Of a DNA stretch of 64,000 nucleotides, positions 11,692 through 23,013 are shown in pieces. Location of the stretch: contig MJGA01000043.1 of the NCBI GenBank assembly GCA_001910725.1, positions 1 to 64,000 on the forward strand. The letters are read 5' to 3'. The notes beneath the pieces were generated by a model. It saw nothing but the letters and a program-made list of their open reading frames with translations, did not search any database and had not been told where the DNA came from. The translations under genes were made by a program, and so were the position numbers. This stretch comes from Phanerodontia chrysosporium. Its lineage: Eukaryota; Basidiomycota; Agaricomycetes; Polyporales; Phanerochaetaceae. The first letter of the stretch is position 1; each line of letters begins with the position of its first letter.

Positions 11692-14600
11692 ATGCCCGCT
11701 CGGTCCTACTCTGCCCTCGCCAACTGGGATGGCCGGTTCTCGCAGTCGCGTTCAACGCCCTCAGGACCGCCCTCTCAGCCTTCCCAGATGCCTCTGCCGC
11801 CGCCGCCGCCGCCCTCCTCCAGCTCTCCGCGCGCCTCTCCGTCCAACTCGCAGGGGCGCACACCCTCAGGCTCTGCCCCGCCAGGCTCGGCTTCATCGAC
11901 ATCCCTGACACGCTCTGCAGCGGATGTGGCGGCCTCTGGCATGGACGAACCCGTAAATACTCTGTTCACCTCGCCTCGGCCTCCCGCAGCATCACCCAAC
12001 CGGGCACGTCCTTTGGAGGTCTTTCAAAGTGGAATCTGTACTTCCGATCAAACGCGAGTAGAGGTGCTGGAAAAGAGCAAAGTGCATATGGCTGTAGAGT
12101 TTGCGGACAGGCCCCGCAGTAGTGCCGTTGGAGATCCAGTGCGTCGCGCCCTTTTGACCTTCTCCCCAGTTGTCTGACTCGTCTGTCATCCAATAGCTTG
12201 CCAGTCACTCACATCCCTCAGATGTACCATTTGACAGTTCTATGTTTGCTGATTCTCACCAATCGCCTGTACCTCATACCCAACTGGCGCAGGACAATCA
12301 ATCAGGACCGCAACCCTGGTTCTCGCAGCATGCGCGTGCGCCATCCCGGGTGTCGGCGCGTAGCTATCGCAGCAGCGAGGACGATGACGAGAATGTACGA
12401 CGCATGCTTCTTGCATCTCAACCTGCATCTCCAGTCCAGGTGCGTGCCCCTCAGTCTTCAATACATGTCTAGTTGACCCTCTGCACAGAACAAACACGCC
12501 TTTGGCGCGTCGAGCGACCAATTTCTACCTCATGAGTCTTTACCTGCGCCCCCACAACGCCCGCTCGCAACTTACGTACCGCACAACGCAGCGCAACCTT
12601 CCTCGGGGTTGCAGTCTCCGTTCCACTGGATGTCTGACTCGCACCTTCAAAGCATGCAAGCAGCGGCATCATCATCCGGCCCCCGTGCCTTTGCCACAAA
12701 ACTGGTTCCGCTTGCCAACCACTTGGACGAGCTCGGGTACCCAAGCTCTGCAAGCGAGGGCCCCGATCTCGACATCCAGATGGTTTCCAACACATCTGCG
12801 ACGAGCGAGCAGGAGGCAGGCGAAGCTAGCACCACGGTGTCGATCGAGCCTACTGCCGGCAACGACGAGCAAAGTAAGGCGTAGTCGTCTACTCTCCGTG
12901 CTCATGCATTGACCGTGGAATACAGAAGCGGAGACCCCGACAATAGACAACACATCGTGGGACACCTGGGTAGCAAGCAATGCAGCGCGGAGAGAGCACA
13001 ACGTGAAGGCTACTGCGTCTGTGCCTGTGCGCGCTGCAACGCCCGTGCCTGTTGTGGCAGAAAGCGAAGATCACTTCCCACCTTCTCCGATACAGCGAAC
13101 GAAGGTGGGTGCACACTGCCGGACGGCCCTAGGAGCTGCGCACTCAGATTCTCCTTGTACAGACACCGCTCTTCCTGCCCAGCCCGACTGCTTCGTCCAG
13201 CGCACACCTTTCGGCGAGAACAACTCCAGATGGTGAAACATCTTCTCAAGTGTCAGATGAACGGGTGCAGCCCTCCCGCCAACGCAGCCCGAGTGTCGAG
13301 GTTATCGAACCCTCAGTGTACAGCCTAAGCACAGGCGATAGCACCCTCGTGGACAGTGATGCGCTGCATGTGAGTACGATTTAATTGACGATGGTGTTTT
13401 TCTGACTGTACCAGCGGCGAGCACCGTCTATTCGTCCTTCGCCCGCACGCGTGGCGGATGCGAGCAATGTTGGGCCGCTAATAACGGCTGACAACGGTCC
13501 AGCACGTGAACCGTCTATCATCAGTATCTCTTCAACATCCCCCGATCCGCCCGTCCGCCACAGCGAGACCTCACCGGGTCAAAATCACGTATATATTGAA
13601 CTCAGAAAACTGCCACCGTCTCGCAAGAAGCACTACCGACCGCTTGCAGATTTGCCGCTTCCAGAGGATCGCGGGAGCGTCGGCGAGGACCATGACGACG
13701 AGCCACGCGCCGGACCCTCGCGTGTCCCTGCGGCTCTGTCGCCGACTGTGTCATACTACACGCGCACGAGTCCTGGGCCCGCGACGCCGCGGTCCTCCGA
13801 GGAGTCGGACGGCGACGTCGTCATGCTGTCGCGGGCGCCCTCGCCGCGCGTCGTGCCCTCTTCCGTGAGCCCGCCGGCTCGCCGGACACAGCGCTCGCCC
13901 GATGGCCACCTGTCGCTGCTCTCGCCGCTCCCGCCGGGCGTCCCGCCCATCCGGCAGCCCGCCGCTCGGCACCGCGAGTCCACGCGTCCGGGCCCGTCCC
14001 GCCGGCCGCGCACGCCGTCGCCCGAGCCCGAGCCCGAGCGCGAATCCGAGCCCGACGACGGCGAGGGGCAGCACTGGGCGTTCGACCTGTCGGCGGCGTA
14101 CAACCGCGCGCACGACCTCGCCGTCGTGGCCGACGACGCGGCGCCGCCGCGCAAGCGCAAGCGGCGTCGCGAGTCGGTGGCGGCGCACGAGGGGCGCGGG
14201 CGGGCGGCAGGGAGAACGCGGCGGGCGCGGCGGATTGCAGAGTCGTCGGACTCGTCCGAGGCGCTGCCGTCGCCGAAGAGGCGGAAGACGAAGGCGGCGG
14301 TCGAGGGTGGGCCTGCAGCGGTGCAGGCACCGCCTGCAAGCGCGACGGGACCTTCGGCATCTAGCGCGATGCAGTCGCCGCCTGCAGGCATCCTTACGCC
14401 TTCGTCTTCTGCGCTGCAAAAGCGTCATTCACCATTACCCACGCCGGACGTCGTTCCGAGCTCGGACGGCAGCCACGGCGAACGGTGGGTCCTCCAAGGC
14501 CTCGGAGACGATGCGCTCGACCCTCTCGCGGAGGTCTGCGGTGCGGTTCCCATCGCGCTTGTGTCCGACTTCGAGGCGGGGGTCCAGTCGGATCACGCGC

Positions 14601-17600
14601 GCGAGCTGGATCCTGCGCGCGCGATGCTACCGATGCAGTTGCGCCACGTCTTTGCCGCACTTGGCATCGCAGCACCGGCGATCCGCCAGGGCCAGGCTGC
14701 GACGCGGCTGCGCACGCCGGAGGCGCGCTTGCCCGTAACGCCGCCGCGCACCATTCAGCCAGGTACGGTGGTGCCCTCTCGGCCGTCTGTAGTGTCAATG
14801 AAGGATGCCCGCGAGAGGCGCCAGAAGGAGTACCCGCCGTCGCCCAGCCCGCCTGAGATTGTGCGTCAGCCTGTGGTGACTCCGCCAGCGCCACAGGTCG
14901 TCCGGGCTTCCCAAGAAGACATGCCGTCGATATCTGTGTCTCACCGCCCTGGCTCGCACGCAGAGCAGCATCCTTCGTCGCAGATGCCTGCCACTCCGCC
15001 CTCCGTCGCCATCCAGCAGCCTCCCGCGGTTCCCGTGTTCCCGTCTGAGCAGGACGTTCCGCCGTCCCAGAGTTTCTCGTATGCGTACCAGCAAAAGCAG
15101 ACGCACTACAACGAGATTCTCCAAGCAGATGCGCTGCGCGGCCAGGACGCATTTCTCGGCGTGATACAGGACGACTGCATGGAGATCGACGACCATGGCG
15201 GGTATCCTAGTTATGAGCATCACCCGAGCAGCCTCGCCCTCAGCTCGCAGTGGATGGATCCCTCCCAGCCCCTCCCGCCGCAGTACTCTACTCTACACGA
15301 AGGGATGGTGATGGCTATGAACGAAATGTCAGTGACTGGAGATCCTGCTCTGGGCATTGACCCGCAGATCTTCGCTCAAGGTGGCGTCGCCACCATTGAT
15401 CCTTCTCTCCTTGGCGGACCTATGACTCCGCCACGCGCCCGGTCGCCTACCGTTACTCCATCTCCACCATCCGCGTCACCACATAGCACTGCAGACAGTG
15501 ATGGCGATCGGGACTGGTCGCCACGCCACTCGTCACCCGGGTCGCACTCAAGATCACGGCCTGGACCGGCTTCTGCGACGAACAAGTCCAAGGGCAAAGG
15601 GCGCGCCGCTGATGTTGGGTACCGCGCCCGTGCTGCGCAGAGTCGCGTTGACGTGCTCGATTCCTGTGACCAGGATGAAACCCTCGGCGGCAAGCGCAAG
15701 AGGAAACCATCGGCACGTGCTGTCGAGGCTGGGTACCGCACTGTAGACGATCAGCCCGCGACGAGAAAGGGGAACCGTGCGGACGGGAGGTCTGGCTCTC
15801 GTTTGATCGACGTCGACATTGCCGCCCTGGCTCGTGAAGTGCCCTATTGCCATCAGTGCCGCGGGAAGAACGCATATGAGAAGATGCGGTGCACGGTCAT
15901 CAAAGACACCGGTTTGCCGTGTGGCGTCCGGTACTGCGAGAAGTGCATCGTTACTCGGTGCGTCGTCCCGCTTTCAAGCACGGTCATATCAGCTCACCCA
16001 CCCTAGGTACCCGGACATGGAGTTCAACAGCATGTCGACGACGTTCAAGTGCCCGCGATGCCTCGGTTTCTGCAACTGTACCCATTGCGCCAGGGGGCGC
16101 GGCGAGGAGTACGTTTCCTCCTCGGACAAGCATCGTCGTTACTCTTTCGCTGTGTCTGCGCTCTACGCGGAATCTCTGCGGAAGGAGAAGGAGGAGAAGG
16201 CTGCAGTGAGCAAGGCGAAAGAAGCCCGAAAAAGGCGCTCTACGTCTGCCGCAGGCAGCGCGGCACCGCCGTCGTCCTCGCTGCTCCGTCGCTCCGTCTC
16301 CGCTGTTGCCGGGCACAATCCAAAGGCAAAGACGGCAAAGAAACCCGTCGCTCCGACGCCCCAGGAATTGGAGATGGCGGCAAAAATGGCGTTGCCACAG
16401 GGCGCGGTTTGGGGCACGATATACGGGCTCAATAACGACAGGATCGGCGTCGGGATCGTAGCGGACGATGCTAGCCAGAAGATCATGGTCACCCGTCCCC
16501 CAGAGCTGATCGGTGGCGGAGACGACCCGCGTCTCACGTGGCCGTCATCGAGCTCGGATGCCGAGACCGAGGACGACAGCGAGGTGGACCAGCTGATGTC
16601 TACGACCCCGGCGGACTCCCGCATGTCGACTGCGACTTCAGCACGGGCGGTATCTGCGGCCCCCGCTGCGGGCGCGTCCGTGGACGAGGCCTCGTCATCC
16701 CGTCCTCCCGCGCCGCCTAGGACCCGAGGGCACTACATCGGCAAGCTTCAACGAGGATGGACACGCCTGCCGCTCGGCAAGGGCAGCGAGAAAGGTCTTG
16801 TCCGCATGCGGGGCCTCCCGACAGTGCGCGCATATGTGGGGTCCAGGGCCGTCATCCGGCGCTCGACGGCGGTTCTGGGCGGCGACGACGGGCGCGGAGA
16901 CGACGCAGACGATGCCGACAGCGGCCGCTTCGAGTGCATCTCCGGCGAGCTCACACCTGACATGAGCGAAGACGAGAACCGTGGAGCACATGCGCCTTCG
17001 GGCACACCAGGCGTGCAGAGCCCCTCGCAGCGTCCGCCGCCCGGCGGCGAAGACCTTGGCTTCATCTTGGCGCGCGTCATCAAGGCGATCACTGAGCCTC
17101 CGCAGGACGGGCTGTCGTCGCAGGCCGCTGCGCTCCCGTCAGGCAGCGTCGGCACCACCGTCACGACCGCTCGAGTGGAGCGCCCGGACGTCGACGTTGG
17201 AGATGCGTCCGCCGGGGACGGACGTGTCCCCGAGATCACGACTGTGAACCCTGCCGAGAGCACCGCAGACGCACCCTCGCGTTCGTGTCATGCGGGCGGT
17301 GCGCCTCTGGTGCCGGAATCTGCGGCGGCGACTTTGGTGAAGGTCTTCCCTGAAGGCGTCCCAGACACCGCGCTCCCCGCTCCGCAGAATCCTGCCGAAG
17401 AACCTGGCCGGTCTGCAACAGCACGTGCCCCTGTGGACGGTCCCCCACCGCATGAGGATCATCGTGAGTTCGCTGATGACAATCGGCCCCCTGTTGCTCA
17501 TGCACCTCTCGCAGCTGCTCTCGGCCGCGTTCCAGGGTCCGAACATGCCCGTGCATCAGCACCGAGCTCTTCCGGCCCCAGTGGCATCCCCACCGGATTG

Positions 17601-17684
17601 CCCTCACCGTCTCAGTCACCCTTACGTCTATCGCAGAAGCCGCTCATGGAATACCACGAGCCGACGACATCCTGGTCTGGTTAA
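11692..17684 (+). CDS. Large disordered protein with CDCA7-type zf-4CXXC_R1 zinc domain
   Basis: Firm exons are 12489-12873, 12926-13104, 13163-13369, 13415-15957 and 16007-17684, joined by GT-AG introns of 45-58 bp that keep frame; a preceding exon ends at 12439. The 5' end (ATG 11692, MPARSYSALANW) and the junction between 12139 and 12242 are uncertain because no in-frame splice pair was found. The product exceeds 1,700 residues, mostly Pro/Ser-rich and charged, with basic NLS-like clusters. Cys pairs around 15849-15957 (CHQC, CGVRYCEKC) continue across the last intron into CPRCLGFCNCTHC (about 16049-16092), the arrangement of zf-4CXXC_R1 (PF10497, CDCA7/R1 family). In animals and plants CDCA7 binds hemimethylated DNA and recruits the HELLS/DDM1 remodeler; that role here is inference. 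Nuclear location is expected. Confidence 0.8.
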
Positions 17685-18132
17685 GCTTCTTTAAAATATC
17701 TTGCTATGCGGCCGCCTGACTACTCAAGACTCTATTTTTTTTTTCTTGATTCTACACCGCGCATCGTATCTACTGTACCACGCACTCGCTCTGGCATCTA
17801 ATTGTCCCACCGTACATCCTGACGACCATATCATGTGTTTGGTTTTGTAGCATAGCGCCACCATCTATCTACCTCTAGTAACTTCTTGCATACTCTCCCG
17901 CACCGTCGACTGTTGTCTTGGAAACTTTTGGGCTACATATCGTAGCGGGACCAACGCTGTTTGGGAGCCATTCCTTTCGTGGCCGGTGTACAATATGTTG
18001 TATAAATTCTGAAGAGTGCGACAGAACGGCGTCATCCTGTTGATGCGCGCCGAGGGGGACTCGGCGGTGGCACGTTATCATTTCTGACCCTGAACCAAGG
18101 CTTCCTTGACTCCTTGCAGCCGCAGAGATCTC
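17685..18132. other. Spacer between zinc-domain gene and PKL-5
   Basis: It holds the 3' end of the zinc-domain gene, including a T-rich run near 17730-17745, and the PKL-5 promoter. No other feature was seen. Confidence 0.4.
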
Positions 18133-19026
18133 ATGGAGGACTCCATTGCTATGGCACACAAAGCGCTGCCCTACTACCTCACCCCAGGCTCCAACCTCAC
18201 CATCCATCATGATGAATACGGCAGACTGCTCGTCACTGTGCTCCCGTTTTCCGCCAGCAACCGTTCCACCGCTCACGCCATCTTGGTGCAGCTCGTGCAG
18301 GCCCCGCTGGGCTGCGCGATGCAGCCAGATACGCCCTACATCGTCAAGATCTTCGACCCGCGATTCATGCGTGGCAAGGGGGTGCCCTGGGTGCCCGCCC
18401 ACGAGGCAGCGACGGCGCCTGTGCACGGCGGAGACATCGTGTTCAACCCCGCACGGCCTCCGTCGATGCGCTACGTCGACTACGAGGAGGACGCCGTCGC
18501 GTGGGAGGCCGCGAAGTTCCAGTCTGTCGCGTGGCAGCACCACAACGAGTGCAACGCGTACCGCCACCTCGCAGCCGTGCAGGGCTCTGCCGTCCCCAGG
18601 TTCTTCGGCGCCGGACGGCTGGACCTGGCGGGGACGACGCCCGAGCGCGCTGTCCAGCCGTTCGTGCTCTTCCTGCAGTACATCCCGGACGCCGTCTCGC
18701 TCGACGCGATCGACCCCCGCCGGCTCACCGAGCCGCTGATGCGCGCGGTCATGGAGAGCGGCGAGCGCTTGACGTGCCACGGGGTCATCCACACCGACTA
18801 CAACCCGGCGAACTTCCTGCTCGTCCCCGCGCACGCGCCCACACGCGTCGTGTCCATCGACTTTGCGGAGTCGTGGACGCGGGATGGCTTCAAGGACGAC
18901 GAGGACTGGGGCGGGGCTCTCAGAGAGTGGAATCTGGTCCATGACCGCAGAGTGGCTCTGAAAGAGAAGTTCAGAGATCTCGCGCTCCCGGTCCCTGACA
19001 TTGTCGCGCTGCCGCACCACGGGTGA
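18133..19026 (+). CDS. PKL-5: protein-kinase-like protein, intact, dispersed copy
   Basis: This single exon encodes 297 residues from the first in-frame ATG at 18133; the ATG at 18151 (MAHKALPYYLTPGS) matches the sibling N-termini better and may be the real start. Motifs are YIVKIFDPRF with the presumed ATP-binding Lys, NECNAY (alpha-C Glu kept), HTDYNPANFLL and DFAESWT. It is the closest match to PKL-3 and PKL-4 in its C-terminal half, but sits 13 kb away on the other side of the NLR pair and zinc-domain gene, so copies have moved within the locus. Function is unknown. Confidence 0.85.
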   Translation: MEDSIAMAHKALPYYLTPGSNLTIHHDEYGRLLVTVLPFSASNRSTAHAILVQLVQAPLGCAMQPDTPYIVKIFDPRFMRGKGVPWVPAHEAATAPVHGGDIVFNPARPPSMRYVDYEEDAVAWEAAKFQSVAWQHHNECNAYRHLAAVQGSAVPRFFGAGRLDLAGTTPERAVQPFVLFLQYIPDAVSLDAIDPRRLTEPLMRAVMESGERLTCHGVIHTDYNPANFLLVPAHAPTRVVSIDFAESWTRDGFKDDEDWGGALREWNLVHDRRVALKEKFRDLALPVPDIVALPHHG

Positions 19027-19696
19027 CGGTGGACCTGTATGTACGCGTTTCAGGCGCAAATGATACGTAGCGCCTGACAGACGGGTATGCAGTCTTTTCC
19101 ATGACCCCAGCACGCGTATATGGCCCGCAAGCGGCGCGATGCGCGCCTGACGCGTTTCACGGGCTTGGCGAGACCGAGCGCTGCCATTGTCGTGTGGCGC
19201 AAGGACCCGCTGTTCTGTAAGCGCTCGGCAGCGCGACCAGGGTCACGCCGCAGAGCTCCGCGTGTGCGGCCGCGATGGGGCACAGCAAACGCGTCGTGCG
19301 CGTGATGTGCCCGCCGTTGGACGGGCGCGGGCGCGGTGCGCGACAGACTCGGTCTCCCCGCCCCGTACAGTGGCTGCCAGAAACAGTGCAACAACGCGCT
19401 GGGGGTTTTGACGGGCACTGTTTCGCACACGGACGAACACTGCCAAACCCCACCGCGCCTCTGAGGATAGAGACTGCTGCACAGAGCTGAAAGACATGCC
19501 GACCGATCCCGAATACTGCATTTGGACGCGGCGGCTTTGGGCCGCTGGTCCATCCTCGGGCAAGAAACGGCGCAGTGCGCAATCCAATTATTACAGAAGA
19601 ACACAGACGACGAGAGCGGCATGAGGTCTACTTTACGACATGTCCTGGCCTCGCCTCAATCGGAAGTCATGCGCGTCCCCAAATCCACGCCTGCAA
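19027..19696. other. GC-rich spacer, no supported gene
   Basis: Convergent 3' ends of PKL-5 (plus) and the next gene (minus) lie here. Open frames exist in several registers but look compositional; none is convincing. Confidence 0.4.
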
Positions 19697-20962
19697 TCAT
19701 GGCCCTCCCTGGGACCGCACCCACTCCTCCGTCCTCCGCCGCTTCGCCCGCACGTCCTGCGGCGGGGCCGCCTCCTGACCGTCCGCGCGCGGGGTCCTCC
19801 GTGCCGGCGCAGGGGGCGCCCCGCACGCCAGCCGCCGTGCGCCCGGCGGGGGGTGCGCTGCCGCGCCCAACAGCTGCTGATGCCCCGGCCCGCCGGCTGG
19901 CGGCGCCATGCGTGGCACGCGGGTGTGCAGCGTGGACGCCGAGGACGGCGACCCCGGCGGCGACGGCGCGAGACTGGGACTGGCGCTGGGGCTGGCGACG
20001 GGTGGCGCGGGTGTGCGCGCTGGGGTGCGTATGGGAGGCAGGCGGAGCGGCTCGTCGTGACGACTCGCGGCGCGCCATGCGTGCGGGCCGCCGGCGCATG
20101 TCGGGTCCTCGCCCCTCGCACCCGCGCCCGCTCCCAGCGCCCCGCCGGTCCGTGCGCCGTCTTGCAAGTGGGCGAACGGCACGTCCGCGGCAGGGCGTCT
20201 CGCGCACTGTGTTGCGGGGGCGTTGTGGTACGGCATGTAGTCGGTGGTCGTGCGCGCCGTCCGGGGGCGAGGGAGTGGGTCATCCATGGCGTCGGCTGTG
20301 CGTGGTGTGAGTACGCGCACGAGATCCGGGTCGTTTAATCTAGAGCGTACCTGCGCGCTTCGCGCCAGCTCTGGCATGCACGGTGTGCTCCGCGACGCGG
20401 TGGCGTCGCGCGTACTCGGGGTTTGGAGGGTAGGAGATTGGACTGTAGAGCATCGAAGCAATGTTAGCTCTCTAGGAAACGCTACTACAGCGCTAACACG
20501 GACCTTCGCCCTGCCCATGGCTCCGTGTGCATCGGCTGATGATATGTGTGGCGGGCGTTTTGTGTAGTTTCCTTGCTGAGTTGTGCTGGGCCAAGCGGAC
20601 ACACATGATCGCGTCTCATGTCACGAGCTAGATGCCAGTAAGTGAATTGGAGGATATAGGCCAGAGATCAGAACAAAGAACTGACCGCCACTGAAGGCTG
20701 CCGCGCTCTGCGCACCGCCGACCGCCCACACGTCGTATCGTTCCCTGGCCTCGTCGCGGTACAGCTGCGACAGAATCGTGACAGCGGTATCCGGGGGCAT
20801 CACATGGCTCGTCATCTCCGCGAACAGGCCGTCAATTCCAGAGCCGCGCTCGTAGAGTTGCTGTGGCGGCATGCCAGGGAGCACCGGCGAGAGGGGCGAG
20901 GAGGGAAGCGGCAGGCATCCGTGGTGGGGATGGCGCGCAAGAAAGGCGTCGAGCTCCTTCAT
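19697..20962 (-). CDS. Unrecognised four-exon protein with basic C-terminus
   Basis: Four exons join perfectly in frame: 20962-20686, 20627-20504, 20442-20351 and 20295-19697, encoding 363 residues; introns are 58, 61 and 55 bp GT-AG. The start is the ATG at 20960-20962 (MKELDAFLARHPHH); an upstream exon cannot be excluded. The N-terminal third is compact and hydrophobic-polar, the middle Pro/Ala/Ser-rich, with a short EPLRLPPIRTP stretch. The end carries RAKRRRTEEW, an NLS-like basic cluster. No catalytic motif or family was recognised; a nuclear regulatory protein is a guess. Longer open frames on both strands over the same DNA are GC-driven shadows. Confidence 0.6.
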
Positions 20963-21589
20963 TGGCGGAAAGCTCGGTCGTCGTCGGTTTCTCTGGAGGG
21001 GGAACACGAGGACGAGCGGGCGGCGCTGTGTTCAATCAGCGCTTGCATGGGTGTCCCACGGTGTGCGCTAGCCACCCGGAGATTCCTCGCGGGATGGGGC
21101 ACCTGTGCTTCACATTCACGAGTTTGTGTCTGAAAATGCTACCTTACCTTGCTGCAACGCATGAATAGTGGGACTTTCAAATTTGCTTAGACTAGAAATC
21201 TATGGAGAGGTCCGTCATTCTGTAGTAGCATGTTACACCGGCGATCCTGGATGTCTTGAGATCGCAGAGCCTGCTGTCTGAGAAAAGCAACCCAATAAAG
21301 ATACTCTGTATGTATCCACCGTTGAATGGTCAGAAGCCTTACGCTTGAGCTTGATCATGGGGCAGAGCGGAGCAGTCGAGGACAAGTTGACGTTCTCGCG
21401 GTGGGCGCCTCCGTACCCGTCCAGAACTAGGCAGGGCGCATCATGATGAATTGATGCGCCATCACCTTCGTGGCACCATCCGGGAGGTAATCACACGCCC
21501 TTCCGGATGACGTTCACGCCTCCCCCGATGTTGTTCCCACCGGCCTACGTATCCTTTGCACTCAGACCACCATCACGCTGTCCTCTGCA
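20963..21589. other. Divergent promoter region upstream of the HAD gene
   Basis: This region lies between two divergent genes. No TATA box, RNA or repeat was recognised. Confidence 0.4.
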
Positions 21590-22676
21590 ATGCCTCACTT
21601 GCTCGCCGACGTTGAAGTCTTCCTCTTCGACGTGTTTGGCACCGTCGTCGACTGGCAGAACAGCGTCGCGCAGGAGCTCAAGGAGCGACACTACGACGGC
21701 ATCCTCGAGCGCAAGTATCTCAAGCTCGACGGGACTCGGTCATTCCGCTCACAATGTTTGTGACCACAGTGGACTGGATAGCGTTTGCGCAGCAGTGGAG
21801 ACGCGGATACATTGAGAACACGTGCGTCAAGGTCGCTGTATGCGGCTCGGTGGTTTTACCGTCTCTTCAGGAAGCGTATTGCAGACGGTGGCGAGGGGCC
21901 CGGTAATATCGATGCACTTCACCGTCAGGTATGTTTCGGTTTTCTAGGAAGTAAAGAACACCCTGACGTGCTCCCAGATCCTCGACGCCATGCTGGCTAA
22001 ACCAGAGTGGGAGGCGCTTGCGAAGATGTGGGACGAAGAGAAGCGCAAGGAAGTGAACATGGTCTGGCACAGGCTCAGTGGTGCGTAACAGCTTTTTGTT
22101 GCGCGTTGTCTGTGATAAAATTCCGTTGTAGGTTGGTCAGACACGACACCCGGGCTGTATGCGCTGAAGAAGCACGCCATCATCGGCACCCTCTCGAACG
22201 GGAATGTCAGGTTGCTCGTCGACATGGTACGTCCTGCATCAGTCCAGCAACCCTCGTCATTTAATGCCCGCCCGCAGGCAAAACATGCCGACCTGCCCTG
22301 GGACGTCGTCTTCTCCGGGGAGCTGCTCGGCTCATACAAGCCGTACGTCCCCCCGCCACCTCCCAACCTCATACATCTGATTCCTTTCAGAAACCCCAAA
22401 GTCTACCTCTCCGCGCTATCGCACCTCTCGCTCGCCCACGCGCCTCACAAGGTCGCGCTCGTCGCGTCGCACATCTACGACCTGCGCGCCGCAGCGAGCC
22501 ACGGGTACAAGACCGTGTACATCCCGCGTGCCACCGAGGACATCGACATGCGCGACGACATGAAGCGCCACGACGTGCGCGCCAAGGCTGACGGCGGCGA
22601 GGTCGACGTGCTGGTGCAGTCGTTCGAGGAGCTTGCAGAGCTTGTTGCAAAGGCCAAGGGCGGCCGTGCGGTCTAG
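21590..22676 (+). CDS. HAD-superfamily hydrolase, 2-haloacid dehalogenase type
   Basis: Seven short exons: 21590-21714, 21770-21821, 21871-21928, 21978-22080, 22132-22226, 22278-22342 and 22391-22676. HAD motifs appear in order: motif I LFDVFGT with the nucleophile Asp, motif II TLSNGN, motif III Lys in GSYKPNPK, and motif IV in VASHIYDLRAAASHG. This is the L-2-haloacid dehalogenase-like subgroup of about 240 residues, often phosphatases or dehalogenases in fungi; the substrate cannot be read from sequence. Exons 2-7 join in frame. The exon 1/exon 2 junction does not: the best donor (GTATCT at 21715) leaves the wrong phase for the conserved DWIAFAQQW exon, so there is an indel, a missed microexon or an unusual splice. 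The protein is probably cytosolic. Confidence 0.8.
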
Positions 22677-23013
22677 TACTATCCCTTTACTGAAGTGTAA
22701 GTACGTCCGGAACGCGATCCGATCCAACCTTACCCTGCGACTCCCCGCTGCCCTGAACGGCACGACAACGCCGTCCCGACGTTCAGCATCAGCATCAGCC
22801 ATCACGAACAGCTTAAAGTGAGTATACACCGCGGTCACGCGCGTGTTGTATCATGCCATCACGCGTGCGGTGTGCACCCGGACGCTCTGCATCTGTCATG
22901 CAGCCCTCGCTGTCTCTCCGATTGCCGACCTGCCTCGGCGTCCCCGACGCGCATATAAGACCTCGATGAGCTGCGACGGGCATCGGGCCCCGCGACCTCA
23001 GGAAGACGTCACC
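22677..23013. other. HAD/GMC intergenic region
   Basis: It holds the 3' end of the HAD gene and the promoter of the GMC gene, including the TATA-like element listed separately. Confidence 0.5.
22953..22959 (+). promoter_or_regulatory. TATA-like box of the GMC gene
   Basis: ATATAAG lies about 55 bp upstream of the GMC start codon, a plausible position for a fungal TATA element. Confidence 0.45.

Noticed and set aside
19633..20602. Long overlapping open frames on both strands.
   Set aside because: They are GC-driven shadows; the spliced four-exon model explains the protein-like segments in one consistent frame.
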